Shown here piece by piece: positions 25,804-32,983 of a stretch of 32,983 nucleotides of DNA. Source of the stretch: Galactobacter sp. (lineage in GTDB: Bacteria > Actinomycetota > Actinomycetes > Actinomycetales > Micrococcaceae); NCBI RefSeq assembly GCF_022712295.1, contig NZ_JALAGT010000019.1, positions 1 to 32,983 on the forward strand, read 5' to 3'. The translations under genes were made by a program, and so were the position numbers. Numbering within the stretch: the stretch's first letter is position 1; every line of letters starts with the position of its first letter. The notes under the pieces are model-generated. The model made no database searches. It was not told the origin of the DNA and was given only the letters and a program-made list of their open reading frames with translations.

Positions 25804-26934
25804 TCAGCGCAGGCCGGTCTTGCGATGTAAGGCCAGCTGTAAGAGCTCATCCACCAGTTCGGTGTAAGGGACGCCCGTGGCCGCCCACATCTGCGGGTAC
25901 ATGCTGTGCGGGGTGAAACCGGGCATGGTGTTGATCTCGTTGATCACCCAGTTCCCTTCCGTGTCCAGGAAGAAGTCCACGCGTGAGAGACCCTCACCGC
26001 CCACGGCTTCGAAGGCACGCACAGCCTGCTCGCGGATGCCCTCGGTCTGTTGGGCCGTCAGGTCGGCGGGGCACACAGTCTGTGCTGCGGCCGTGTGGAC
26101 GTACTTGGTGTCGAAGTCGTAGAAGCCCTGGAGCTCGGCGTCCACCACGATCTCGCCAGGGTAGGAGGCCCGAGGCAAGGTGGCTGCACGGCCGTCGAGG
26201 ACACCGCATTCGATCTCGCGGCCGGTGATGCCCTGTTCCACCAACACCTTGGGGTCCTCCTTGCGGGCCACCTCGATGGCCGCCACCAGGTCGTCCCCGA
26301 CGTCCACCCGGGTGATACCGACCGAGGACCCCGCGCGGGCAGGCTTCACGAACACCGGGCGCTGCAGGTGCTCGCAACGCTGCACCGCGGCCTGCGGATC
26401 ACGTAGCCAGTCCCGGTCGGTGATGACCTCGTAGGGTCCCACGGTGAGTCCGGCCGCCTCGAACGCCAGTTTGGACAGGTGTTTGTCCATGCCGAGGGCG
26501 CTCGCTGCGACCCCGCAACCCACGTAGGGGATGCCGGTCAGCTCCAGCATTCCCTGCAGGGTCCCGTCTTCGCCGTAGGGACCGTGCAACAGGGGCAGGA
26601 CCACGTCGATACGACCCAACTCGGACAGGACACCCGAGGGGTTCACGCTCTGCACGGTCGAAGCGTGCTGGGTCCCCGTGTCCCCCAAACGCACGTGCTC
26701 GCCGCTGTCCGTGATCTCCGGGGTGTGACCTGATGCCAACGCGTCGGGGTCAAGCACCTTGGAGGAAGGATCCACGAGCTGCCATGCGCCGGAGCGGGTG
26801 ATCCCCACCGGAACCACGTCATAGGCTGCCGGGTCCAGGGCACCCAGAACGCCGGCCGCGGTCACGCAGGACACCGCATGTTCCGAAGAGCGCCCTCCGA
26901 AGAGCAACAGGACCCTGGGGCGTTGGGCAGTCAT
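25804..26934 (-). CDS. ddl: D-alanine-D-alanine ligase
   Basis: Ddl joins two D-alanines with ATP for peptidoglycan precursors. The 376-residue ATP-grasp protein has LFGGRSSEHAVSC, LPLLHGPYGEDGTLQG, VKPARAGSSVGI and VINEINTMPGFTPHSMYP, the expected Ddl motifs. FYDFDTKYVH includes the tyrosine-containing loop typical of D-Ala-D-Ala enzymes. It overlaps gpsA by 4 bp (ATGA) and is the last gene of the murA-plsC-gpsA-ddl set. Confidence 0.96.
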   Translation of the reverse strand: MTAQRPRVLLLFGGRSSEHAVSCVTAAGVLGALDPAAYDVVPVGITRSGAWQLVDPSSKVLDPDALASGHTPEITDSGEHVRLGDTGTQHASTVQSVNPSGVLSELGRIDVVLPLLHGPYGEDGTLQGMLELTGIPYVGCGVAASALGMDKHLSKLAFEAAGLTVGPYEVITDRDWLRDPQAAVQRCEHLQRPVFVKPARAGSSVGITRVDVGDDLVAAIEVARKEDPKVLVEQGITGREIECGVLDGRAATLPRASYPGEIVVDAELQGFYDFDTKYVHTAAAQTVCPADLTAQQTEGIREQAVRAFEAVGGEGLSRVDFFLDTEGNWVINEINTMPGFTPHSMYPQMWAATGVPYTELVDELLQLALHRKTGLR

Positions 26935-27956
26935 CGACGCTTCTCCTCCGACTTCAATTCACGATCAAGCAGCTTCCGTGCCATGTCCGACACGGGGGCC
27001 TTACCCTCCACCACGGCCACCACGGCCTCGGTGATGGGCATCTCCACACCGTGGGCTGCGGCGAGGTGCGCCACCGCGGCACCTGACTTGATGCCCTCGG
27101 CAGTCTGAGTCATCAGTTGCCCGACCTCCTCGAGGGTGTTCCCCTCGCCGATCAGCCGGCCGGCCGTGTGGTTACGCGACAGCGGCGAGGAGCAGGTCGC
27201 GACCAGATCGCCCATACCTGCAAGCCCGGCCATGGTCTCTGCCTTACCACCCATGGCCAGCACCAGACGTGTGGTCTCGGCCAAACCGCGGGTGATGACG
27301 GTGGCCTTGGTGTTGTCCCCCATGCCGAGCCCGTCGCAGATACCCACGGCGAGGGCGATCACGTTCTTCACGAGCCCGCCGAGCTCCACACCGATCAAGT
27401 CGGTATTGGTGTACGGACGGAAATAGCCGGGACTGCAGGCCTGGGCCACCCATGCCGCCACTTCCTCGTCGTCCCCGGCGACCACGGACGCGGTGGGTTC
27501 GTTGCGAGCAATCTCTCGTGCCAGGTTGGGGCCGGAGAGGACCAGCACCCGTTCTGAGGGGACCCCCGCGACTTCGGTGACCACCTGAGACATACGCAGG
27601 TCGGTGCCGCGTTCCAGTCCCTTCATGAGGGACACCACCACGGCGTCGGGCGAGATGGCCTCGCCCCATGCCTCCAGCTGGGACCGCAGCGACTGCGCGG
27701 GTACGGCAAGAATGACCAACGAGGCACCCTTCAGCGCCTCCCGCGGGTTCACCGTGGCGGAGATATTGGCCGGAAGTGCGGTGTCGCCCAAATATGTGGA
27801 GTTGGTGTGGTGCTCATTGATCTCCTGCACCACGGCATCGCGACGAGCCCACAACACCACGGGCACACTGGGATCGGAATCGGCCAGGACCTTGGCGAAC
27901 GTGGTTCCCCACGATCCTGACCCCATCACTGCGATGCGATTCGGAGCGCTCAACAT
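26931..27956 (-). CDS. gpsA: Glycerol-3-phosphate dehydrogenase [NAD(P)+]
   Basis: GpsA reduces dihydroxyacetone phosphate to sn-glycerol-3-phosphate, the start point for phospholipid and also for TagD's CDP-glycerol. The 341-residue protein has GSGSWGTTFAKVLAD (dinucleotide binding), ALYVS-like helices and GGLVKNVIALAVGICDGLG with the catalytic Lys. The length is typical. It overlaps plsC by one base (TGATG) and ddl by four. Confidence 0.97.
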   Translation of the reverse strand: MLSAPNRIAVMGSGSWGTTFAKVLADSDPSVPVVLWARRDAVVQEINEHHTNSTYLGDTALPANISATVNPREALKGASLVILAVPAQSLRSQLEAWGEAISPDAVVVSLMKGLERGTDLRMSQVVTEVAGVPSERVLVLSGPNLAREIARNEPTASVVAGDDEEVAAWVAQACSPGYFRPYTNTDLIGVELGGLVKNVIALAVGICDGLGMGDNTKATVITRGLAETTRLVLAMGGKAETMAGLAGMGDLVATCSSPLSRNHTAGRLIGEGNTLEEVGQLMTQTAEGIKSGAAVAHLAAAHGVEMPITEAVVAVVEGKAPVSDMARKLLDRELKSEEKRR

Positions 27957-28753
27957 CAGTTCTTGGTCCTTCCGCCGGCCTGAGCTGCAGGAGCAGTCGG
28001 ATGTCCGGTGAGGCTCTGGCCGTGTTCCTCCGGGTCCCAGGGGGTCTCGGGCGGCGTGTCGCGCGGACGGAGTCGAGCGACCTCTGCCGTGAGCGCCGCA
28101 ACAATCCGGTCGGTTGCCTCGTTGAGCACCGTCCGGGTGGTCTTGCCCCCACGCAGGTCATCCAGATCCACTGGATCGCCTGCGCGCACCGTCACGTGCT
28201 TCCGAGGGAACGGGTGGATGCGTTTGGCATAGGGAGGCAACAACTCCTGATCGCCCCAATGCGCCACGGGTATGACCGGGGCACCGGTCTTCAGTGCCAG
28301 TCGAGCCGCACCTGTACGGGCCTTCTGTGGCCACAGGTCGGGGTCCCGGGTCAGGGTGCCGTCGGGGTAGACGACGATGCAGCCTCCGCGATCCAGGACC
28401 TGCCTCGCGGTACGCAACGACGCGCCGGCACCGGCTCCACCGCGGTCCACGGGGATCTGGCCGGACTGTGTCAGCAGTTTTCCTACGACGGGGAGCTTGA
28501 ACAGGGACTCCTTGGCCAGGAATCGCGGATTGATCCCGTTGTCGTACAGGGCCAGGCCAACGGTCACCGGGTCCAGTTCCGTCACGTGGTTCGCCACCAG
28601 GATTGAACCGGGAGGGATCCGGTCGAAGCCGCGCCAGGTATGCCCCAAGAGCAGGTTCGCCACGGGCCGGGCCGCGTTGGCCAGGGTCGCGAAACCGATC
28701 CGCGCGGCCAGTGGTTCCTTGGTCTGCCCGAGCAGGCGGGGACGACGACGCAT
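27956..28753 (-). CDS. plsC: 1-acyl-sn-glycerol-3-phosphate acyltransferase (PlsC-like)
   Basis: The 265-residue protein has the HX4D acyltransferase motif in ANHVTELDPVT, followed by FLAKESLFKLPVVG, IPVDRG and the YPDGTLTRD site (EGTRS in other members). It is expected to add the second acyl chain to lysophosphatidic acid at the membrane. The tail is Pro/Thr-rich and likely unordered. The frame is open to 29149, but ATG 28753 overlaps the murA stop by one base (TGATG) and gives a normal N-terminus. It sits directly before gpsA. Confidence 0.9.
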   Translation of the reverse strand: MRRRPRLLGQTKEPLAARIGFATLANAARPVANLLLGHTWRGFDRIPPGSILVANHVTELDPVTVGLALYDNGINPRFLAKESLFKLPVVGKLLTQSGQIPVDRGGAGAGASLRTARQVLDRGGCIVVYPDGTLTRDPDLWPQKARTGAARLALKTGAPVIPVAHWGDQELLPPYAKRIHPFPRKHVTVRAGDPVDLDDLRGGKTTRTVLNEATDRIVAALTAEVARLRPRDTPPETPWDPEEHGQSLTGHPTAPAAQAGGRTKN

Positions 28754-30096
28754 CAGGCTCGTCCCCCGGTCTCCTCGACGTCGGCGCCCAGACCGTGGAG
28801 CTTGTCCACGAAGTGCTCGTAGCCGCGGGAGATGATGCCGATACCGGAGGCGTTGGAACGCCCCTTGGCGACGAGCGCAGCGATGACGTGGGAGAAACCA
28901 CCACGCAGGTCGGGGATCGTGAAGTCGGCTCCCTGCAGGGTGGACTTGCCCGTGATCACGGCGGAATGCTTGAAGTCGCGGTTGTTGAAGCGGCACGGGG
29001 CGGAACCCAGGCAATGGCGGTGCAGCTGCACCGTGGCCCCCATGCGTTCCAGTGCGTCGGTGAACCCGAAACGGTTCTCGTACACGGTCTCGTGAACGAT
29101 CGAGACACCCTTGGCCTGGGTCATGGCCACCACCAGTGGCTGCTGCCAATCGGTCATGAATCCCGGGTGGGTGTCGGTCTCCACTACGAGCGGGTTGAGA
29201 TCCCCGCCCGGGTGGTAGAAGCGGATGCCTTCCCGGACCACGTCGAATTCGCCACCGAGCTTGCGGTAGGTGTTCAGGAACGCCGAGAGATCCTGCTGGT
29301 CGGCACCCTGCACCAGGATGTCACCCTCTGTGGCCAGTGCGGCGGAGGCCCACGAGGCTGCTTCGTTGCGGTCCGGCAGCGCGGTGTGGTCGTAGCCCCG
29401 GAGCGTTTCGACGCCCTCGATCACGATGGTGCGGTTGTCTTGGACGTTGATGATGGCGCCCATCTTCTGGAGCACGGCGATCAGATCCATGATCTCCGGC
29501 TCCTGAGCGGCGTTCTTCAGCTCCGTCACACCCTGCGCCTTCACGGCGGTGAGCAGCACCTGCTCGGTGGCACCGACGCTGGGGTACGGGAGGCGCACCT
29601 TGGCGCCATGCAGCCCGTTGCGACCGGAGATGACGGTGCTGTGGTCCGTCTTCGACACGTCCGCGCCGAAGTTGCGCAGCACCTCAAGGTGATAGTCGAT
29701 GGGCCGATCACCGATCTTGCAGCCGCCCAGGTCCGGGATGAAGGCCTCACCGATGGTGTGCATCAGGGGGCCGCAGAAGAGGATCGGGATGCGGGAGTCC
29801 CCGGCAAAGGCGTTGATCTCGTTGCTGGAGGCCGTCTTCGCCGCCGACGGGTCCATGGTCAGGTCCCCGGTCGCTTGGTCCTTCACCACGGTGACACCGT
29901 GAAGCTCCAGCAGGCCCGTGACGACGTCCACGTCCTTGATCTCCGGCACGTTCCTCAGCACTGAGGGGCCGTCCCCGAGCAGGGCCGCGACCATGGCCTT
30001 GGGAACCAGGTTCTTGGCTCCACGGACCTTGACGGAACCGCTCAGTGGCTGTCCGCCGTTGATCGTGAGCACCTTGTTCAACACGCTTGCACGCAC
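28753..30096 (-). CDS. murA: UDP-N-acetylglucosamine 1-carboxyvinyltransferase MurA
   Basis: MurA transfers enolpyruvate from PEP to UDP-GlcNAc, the first committed step of peptidoglycan synthesis. The 447-residue EPT-fold protein has VRGAKNLVPKAM (Lys28/Asn29) and GGCKIGDRPIDYHL with the PEP/fosfomycin-reactive cysteine (about Cys126), so this MurA should have the fosfomycin-sensitive Cys form. PDLRGGFSHVIAALVA is the conserved C-terminal element. The start is GTG at 30096; an internal GTG (30084) is also possible. A TATGAT (30147-30142) lies about 46 bases upstream. Confidence 0.95.
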   Translation of the reverse strand: MRASVLNKVLTINGGQPLSGSVKVRGAKNLVPKAMVAALLGDGPSVLRNVPEIKDVDVVTGLLELHGVTVVKDQATGDLTMDPSAAKTASSNEINAFAGDSRIPILFCGPLMHTIGEAFIPDLGGCKIGDRPIDYHLEVLRNFGADVSKTDHSTVISGRNGLHGAKVRLPYPSVGATEQVLLTAVKAQGVTELKNAAQEPEIMDLIAVLQKMGAIINVQDNRTIVIEGVETLRGYDHTALPDRNEAASWASAALATEGDILVQGADQQDLSAFLNTYRKLGGEFDVVREGIRFYHPGGDLNPLVVETDTHPGFMTDWQQPLVVAMTQAKGVSIVHETVYENRFGFTDALERMGATVQLHRHCLGSAPCRFNNRDFKHSAVITGKSTLQGADFTIPDLRGGFSHVIAALVAKGRSNASGIGIISRGYEHFVDKLHGLGADVEETGGRA

Positions 30097-30141
30097 CTCA
30101 CCTGAAGATTAGACCACCCACGAGTTCCGTGGACCGGATTC

Positions 30142-30147
30142 ATCATA
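30142..30147 (-). promoter_or_regulatory. Candidate -10 (TATGAT) for the murA operon
   Basis: On the minus strand TATGAT matches the -10 consensus well, but the bases 17 upstream (CGGCGG) are not -35-like. It sits about 46 bases before the murA start, inside the 121-bp murA-leuD gap, which shows no obvious terminator. Confidence 0.35.
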
Positions 30148-30217
30148 CCCAGGCCACCCTGGCGCCGCCGTCCGGCGCGCGAGAGTTCCCTGACAGCGGA
30201 TTCCTAGGATTCGCCTG

Positions 30218-30850
30218 TCACCGGGCGCGACGGACCGGGATGAACGGCTCCTCGAACTTGGCCGGAAGGGTCTTGGGCTTGAAGGAGGGCCGCTTGGCCT
30301 CGTACGCGGTGATCGCGTCGGCCTGTTGGAGAGTCAGGTCGATGTCATCCAGCCCCTCGGTCAGACGCCACGCGGTATCGGGGTCCACCTGGAACGGCAC
30401 TGTGAGGGAACCCACGGACACCGTCTTGGAGGGGAGGTCCACCGTGACCTCGGTTCCTGGATTGTTGTCCAGTTCCTTCCAGATCAGTTCGACGTCGCCC
30501 TGATCCACCTGCGCTGCCAGCAGACCCTGCTTGCCGGAGTTTCCACGGAAGATGTCCGCGAAACGTGAGGAGATGACGGCCTTGAATCCGTAGTCGCGCA
30601 GCGCCCATACGGCGTGCTCACGGGAGGAACCGGTACCGAAGTCCGGGCCGGCCACGAGCACGGTGCCGCGATCGTAGGGCTCCTGGTTGAGGATGAACTC
30701 GGGATCCTGACGCCACCGGGCAAAGAGGGCGTCGTCGAACCCGGTCTTGGTGATGCGCTTCAGATACACCGCAGGGATGATCTGGTCGGTGTCGACGTTC
30801 GAGGCATGTAGCGGGACGCCGATGCCGGTGTGGGTGGTGAACTTCTCCAT
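30218..30850 (-). CDS. leuD: 3-isopropylmalate dehydratase small subunit LeuD
   Basis: LeuD is the small subunit of isopropylmalate isomerase, which turns 2-isopropylmalate into 3-isopropylmalate with LeuC. The 210-residue protein has [29 protein letters not shown] and [16 protein letters not shown], all family hallmarks. ATG 30850 (MEKFTTHTG) is chosen as the usual start; the frame runs further upstream but not convincingly. It follows leuC by 146 bp, an intergenic stretch with no clear terminator. Confidence 0.96.
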   Translation of the reverse strand: MEKFTTHTGIGVPLHASNVDTDQIIPAVYLKRITKTGFDDALFARWRQDPEFILNQEPYDRGTVLVAGPDFGTGSSREHAVWALRDYGFKAVISSRFADIFRGNSGKQGLLAAQVDQGDVELIWKELDNNPGTEVTVDLPSKTVSVGSLTVPFQVDPDTAWRLTEGLDDIDLTLQQADAITAYEAKRPSFKPKTLPAKFEEPFIPVRRAR

Positions 30851-30996
30851 GATGTGGATGCTTCCTGACTGAAAAGAAGAAAGAGAGGGGTTCGCGTCGT
30901 TCTGGGTGCCTGCCGTAGGCGGGCCGACCCTGCGAAGGCGGGGCGGGCGCGGACGGCGACTGCACCGTCGTCGGGCATGACCGCCGTCGAGAGTAC

Positions 30997-32445
30997 TCAG
31001 CCGACAGGCACCAGAGAGGGCAGGTCGGAAGGCGAGGACAGGGTTCCGCGCACGGCCGTAGCCGCGGCGACCAGCGGCGACACCAGGTGGGTGCGCCCAC
31101 CCTTGCCCTGCCGACCCTCGAAGTTGCGGTTCGAGGTGGAGGCGCAACGCTCCCCCGGCTCCAGCTGGTCAGGGTTCATGCCAAGGCACATGGAGCAACC
31201 GGCGAAACGCCACTCCGCTCCGAAGTCCTTGAAGACCTGATCGATCCCCTCCGCCTCGGCCTCGAGGCGCACACGAGCCGAGCCCGGCACCACGATCATG
31301 CGCACGTTCGGGTCCTTCTCACGGCCCTTGAGAATTTCCGCGGCCGAGCGCAGGTCCTCAACGCGGGAGTTGGTGCAGGAACCGAGGAAGACCGTGTCCA
31401 CGCGGATGTCCTTCATGGGCGTCCCCGCGGTCAGCCCCATGTAGTCCAGGGCCTTGGCTGCGTTGATCTTCTCGTTCTCGTCCGTCATGGCCTCCGGATC
31501 CGGGACGGGCTGGGACAGGGAGACACCCTGGCCGGGGTTGGTGCCCCAGGTGACGAACGGTTCCAGCTCATCGGCGTCGAGGAACACCTCGGCGTCATAG
31601 GTGGCGCCCTCGTCGGTGGGCAGCGAACGCCAGTACTCCAAGGCATCCTCCCAATCCTGACCCTGCGGGGCGTGCGGGCGACCCTTGATGAACTCGAACG
31701 TGGTCTCGTCCGGGGCCACCATCCCTGCACGAGCGCCGGCCTCGATGGACATGTTGCACATGGTCATCCGCGCCTCCATGGACAGAGCACGAATGGCCGA
31801 GCCGCGGTATTCCAGGACATAACCCTGGCCGCCGCCGGTGCTGATCTTGGCGATCACGGCCAGGATGATGTCCTTGGAGGTCACGCCGGGCTTCAGAGTG
31901 CCCTCGACATTGATGGCCATGGTCTTGAACGGCTTCAGCGGCAGCGTCTGGGTGGCCATGACGTGTTCCACCTCGGACGTACCGATGCCGAAGGCCAGGG
32001 CGCCGAAGGCACCGTGCGTGGACGTGTGCGAGTCACCGCAGACGATGGTCATGCCAGGCTGAGTGATCCCCAGCTGCGGTCCCACCACGTGGACGATGCC
32101 CTGCTCCTTGTCCCCCAAGGAGTGCAGGCGGACACCGAATTCCTCGCAGTTGGAACGCAGCGTATTGATCTGCTTGGCGCTGATGGGATCGGCGATGGGC
32201 TTGTCGATGTCCAGCGTGGGGGTGTTGTGGTCCTCGGTGGCGATGGTCTGGTCAACGCGACGCAGCTCGCGGCCGGCCAGGCGCAGCCCCTCGAAGGCCT
32301 GAGGGGAGGTCACCTCGTGGAGGAGCTGGAGGTCGATGTAGAGCAGATCGGGGCGACGGTCGAGACCTTCGCCTTCCCCACGGACCACCACGTGGTCCTC
32401 CCAGACCTTCTCGGCCAGTGTGCGCGGCCGCGATGTCGTCTCCAT
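30997..32445 (-). CDS. leuC: 3-isopropylmalate dehydratase large subunit LeuC
   Basis: LeuC is the aconitase-family large subunit that carries the 4Fe-4S cluster. The 482-residue protein has [31 protein letters not shown] (first cluster Cys) and [14 protein letters not shown] (the other two cysteines). The ATG at 32445 follows AAGGAG by six bases; the open frame further up to 32967 is antisense to the regulator and not used. It is read away from a divergent NdgR-type regulator with a palindrome between them. Confidence 0.97.
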   Translation of the reverse strand: METTSRPRTLAEKVWEDHVVVRGEGEGLDRRPDLLYIDLQLLHEVTSPQAFEGLRLAGRELRRVDQTIATEDHNTPTLDIDKPIADPISAKQINTLRSNCEEFGVRLHSLGDKEQGIVHVVGPQLGITQPGMTIVCGDSHTSTHGAFGALAFGIGTSEVEHVMATQTLPLKPFKTMAINVEGTLKPGVTSKDIILAVIAKISTGGGQGYVLEYRGSAIRALSMEARMTMCNMSIEAGARAGMVAPDETTFEFIKGRPHAPQGQDWEDALEYWRSLPTDEGATYDAEVFLDADELEPFVTWGTNPGQGVSLSQPVPDPEAMTDENEKINAAKALDYMGLTAGTPMKDIRVDTVFLGSCTNSRVEDLRSAAEILKGREKDPNVRMIVVPGSARVRLEAEAEGIDQVFKDFGAEWRFAGCSMCLGMNPDQLEPGERCASTSNRNFEGRQGKGGRTHLVSPLVAAATAVRGTLSSPSDLPSLVPVG

Positions 32446-32540
32446 CGTCACTCCTTGATACCTAGGTCCCCACGGGGTGTGTGGGCGTTCCCGTCGGATA
32501 CCACTTTTGCAGCAGGCGCGTCGAGTGTCCACAATGCGGT

Positions 32541-32567
32541 CTTGCATCTCAACATATGAGATGCAAG
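32541..32567. promoter_or_regulatory. Perfect 11-bp inverted repeat, likely IclR/NdgR operator
   Basis: CTTGCATCTCA (32541-32551) and its exact complement TGAGATGCAAG (32557-32567) are separated by ACATA. It lies between divergent leuC and the IclR-family gene, 10 bp before the latter's start. NdgR and LtbR of actinobacteria bind palindromes near leuCD, so this is a probable site for autoregulation and leuCD control. Confidence 0.75.
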
Positions 32568-32577
32568 GATGGTTGCC

Positions 32578-32983
32578 ATGGAGAACGGAAGCGGAGTCGG
32601 GGTCATCGACAAGGCAGCCCAGGTATTGGACGCCTTGGAAGCAGGACCGGCCAACCTGGCGGAGCTCGTGGAGAGCACCCATTTGGCCCGTCCAACAGTG
32701 CACCGGCTGGCGCAGGCTCTGACACATCATCGACTCGTGGCGAAGGACGTCCACGGCCGCTTCATGCTGGGCCCACGCCTGGTGGAACTCTCCTCGGCCG
32801 CCGGCGAGGATCGCCTCGTCACCGCTGCGGCACCCCTGCTGCTTCACCTGCGCGACCTGACCGGGGAATCCACTCAGGTCTTCCGGCGTCAAGGAGACCA
32901 CCGTGTCTGCGTTGCCTCTGCCGAACGCCCCGTCGGTCTCCGCGACACCATTCCCGTGGGCACCCAACTGACCATGAAGGCCG
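32578..32983 (+). CDS. ndgR: IclR-family transcriptional regulator NdgR-type (3' end outside window)
   Basis: The first 135 codons are present. [20 protein letters not shown] followed by [13 protein letters not shown] (helix-turn-helix) and [20 protein letters not shown], ending [16 protein letters not shown], is the N-terminus of NdgR/LtbR, which regulates leuCD and other amino acid genes. The C-terminal ligand domain is only begun. ATG 32578 gives the family start and has AAGGA eight bases upstream; an in-frame ATG at 32569 is less likely. Regulation is probably through the palindrome just upstream. Confidence 0.9.
   Translation, partial: MENGSGVGVIDKAAQVLDALEAGPANLAELVESTHLARPTVHRLAQALTHHRLVAKDVHGRFMLGPRLVELSSAAGEDRLVTAAAPLLLHLRDLTGESTQVFRRQGDHRVCVASAERPVGLRDTIPVGTQLTMKA

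Noticed and set aside
32469..32485. CCCAC/GTGGG hairpin in the leuC leader
   Set aside because: Only a 5-bp stem with no anti-terminator partner or leader peptide, so no attenuator can be supported.
31087..32559. 490-residue plus-strand frame across leuC
   Set aside because: Antisense to a complete LeuC with all cluster cysteines; the open frame reflects high GC content.
30997..32967. 656-residue version of LeuC
   Set aside because: The extra N-terminus is antisense to the NdgR-type gene; ATG 32445 has a good ribosome binding site.
1..32983. CRISPR array, tRNA or rRNA genes
   Set aside because: No regularly spaced repeats and no cloverleaf or rRNA signature were seen on reading both strands.

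Overview
The window is high-GC DNA from an actinobacterium, most likely a member of the Micrococcales and possibly the Micrococcaceae. Support for this is the gene order leuD-leuC-ndgR, murA, gpsA, ddl, recG-rsmD-coaD, yceD-rpmF-rnc-mutM-smc (a block also kept in Streptomyces), an NdgR-type IclR regulator diverging from leuCD, several GTG/TTG starts, and TAnnnT-type -10 elements. Genus and species cannot be fixed from the sequence alone.

Layout. Positions 1-193 are the right end of an ISL3-family insertion sequence, followed by about 300 bp with no recognisable gene. From 493 to 6658 (minus strand) runs yceD(DUF177)-rpmF-rnc-mutM-smc, with a good promoter at 6705-6733. From 6906 to 18471 lies a wall teichoic acid (glycopolymer) locus inserted between yceD and coaD. 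It holds a tandem-domain TagF-like polymerase (+), TagD (-), a pyruvyltransferase/GT8-like fusion plus a TagE-like GT4 enzyme (+,+), the TagGH exporter (-,-) and an LCP ligase (-). Convergent pairs inside it are separated by perfect-stem hairpin terminators at 10491-10521 and 15476-15517. After coaD (18605-19069, -) come a class I aminotransferase and a spermidine-synthase-like protein (+,+), which sit between coaD and rsmD. Then follow rsmD, recG and a DAK/FakA-like gene (-), a DUF3515 lipoprotein (+), the overlapping operon murA-plsC-gpsA-ddl (-), leuC and leuD (-), and finally a 3'-truncated ndgR-type regulator (+) with a perfect 11-bp inverted repeat in the divergent leuC/ndgR intergenic region.

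How it works together. The teichoic acid locus encodes precursor activation (TagD, CDP-glycerol), chain building (TagF-like), decoration (GT4, pyruvyltransferase/GT8-like), export (TagGH) and covalent attachment (LCP). No TagO or TagA is present, so linkage-unit synthesis must be encoded elsewhere or differ. The other genes are housekeeping: chromosome organisation and repair (Smc, MutM, RecG), RNA and ribosome (RNase III, L32, RsmD), CoA (CoaD), peptidoglycan precursors (MurA, Ddl), phospholipid (GpsA, PlsC-like, FakA-like) and leucine synthesis (LeuCD).

The most unusual content is in the teichoic acid locus: the two-domain TagF-like protein and the three-part pyruvyltransferase/GT8-like protein, whose expected DXD metal site reads as alanines. 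No CRISPR array, tRNA, rRNA or phage module was seen.
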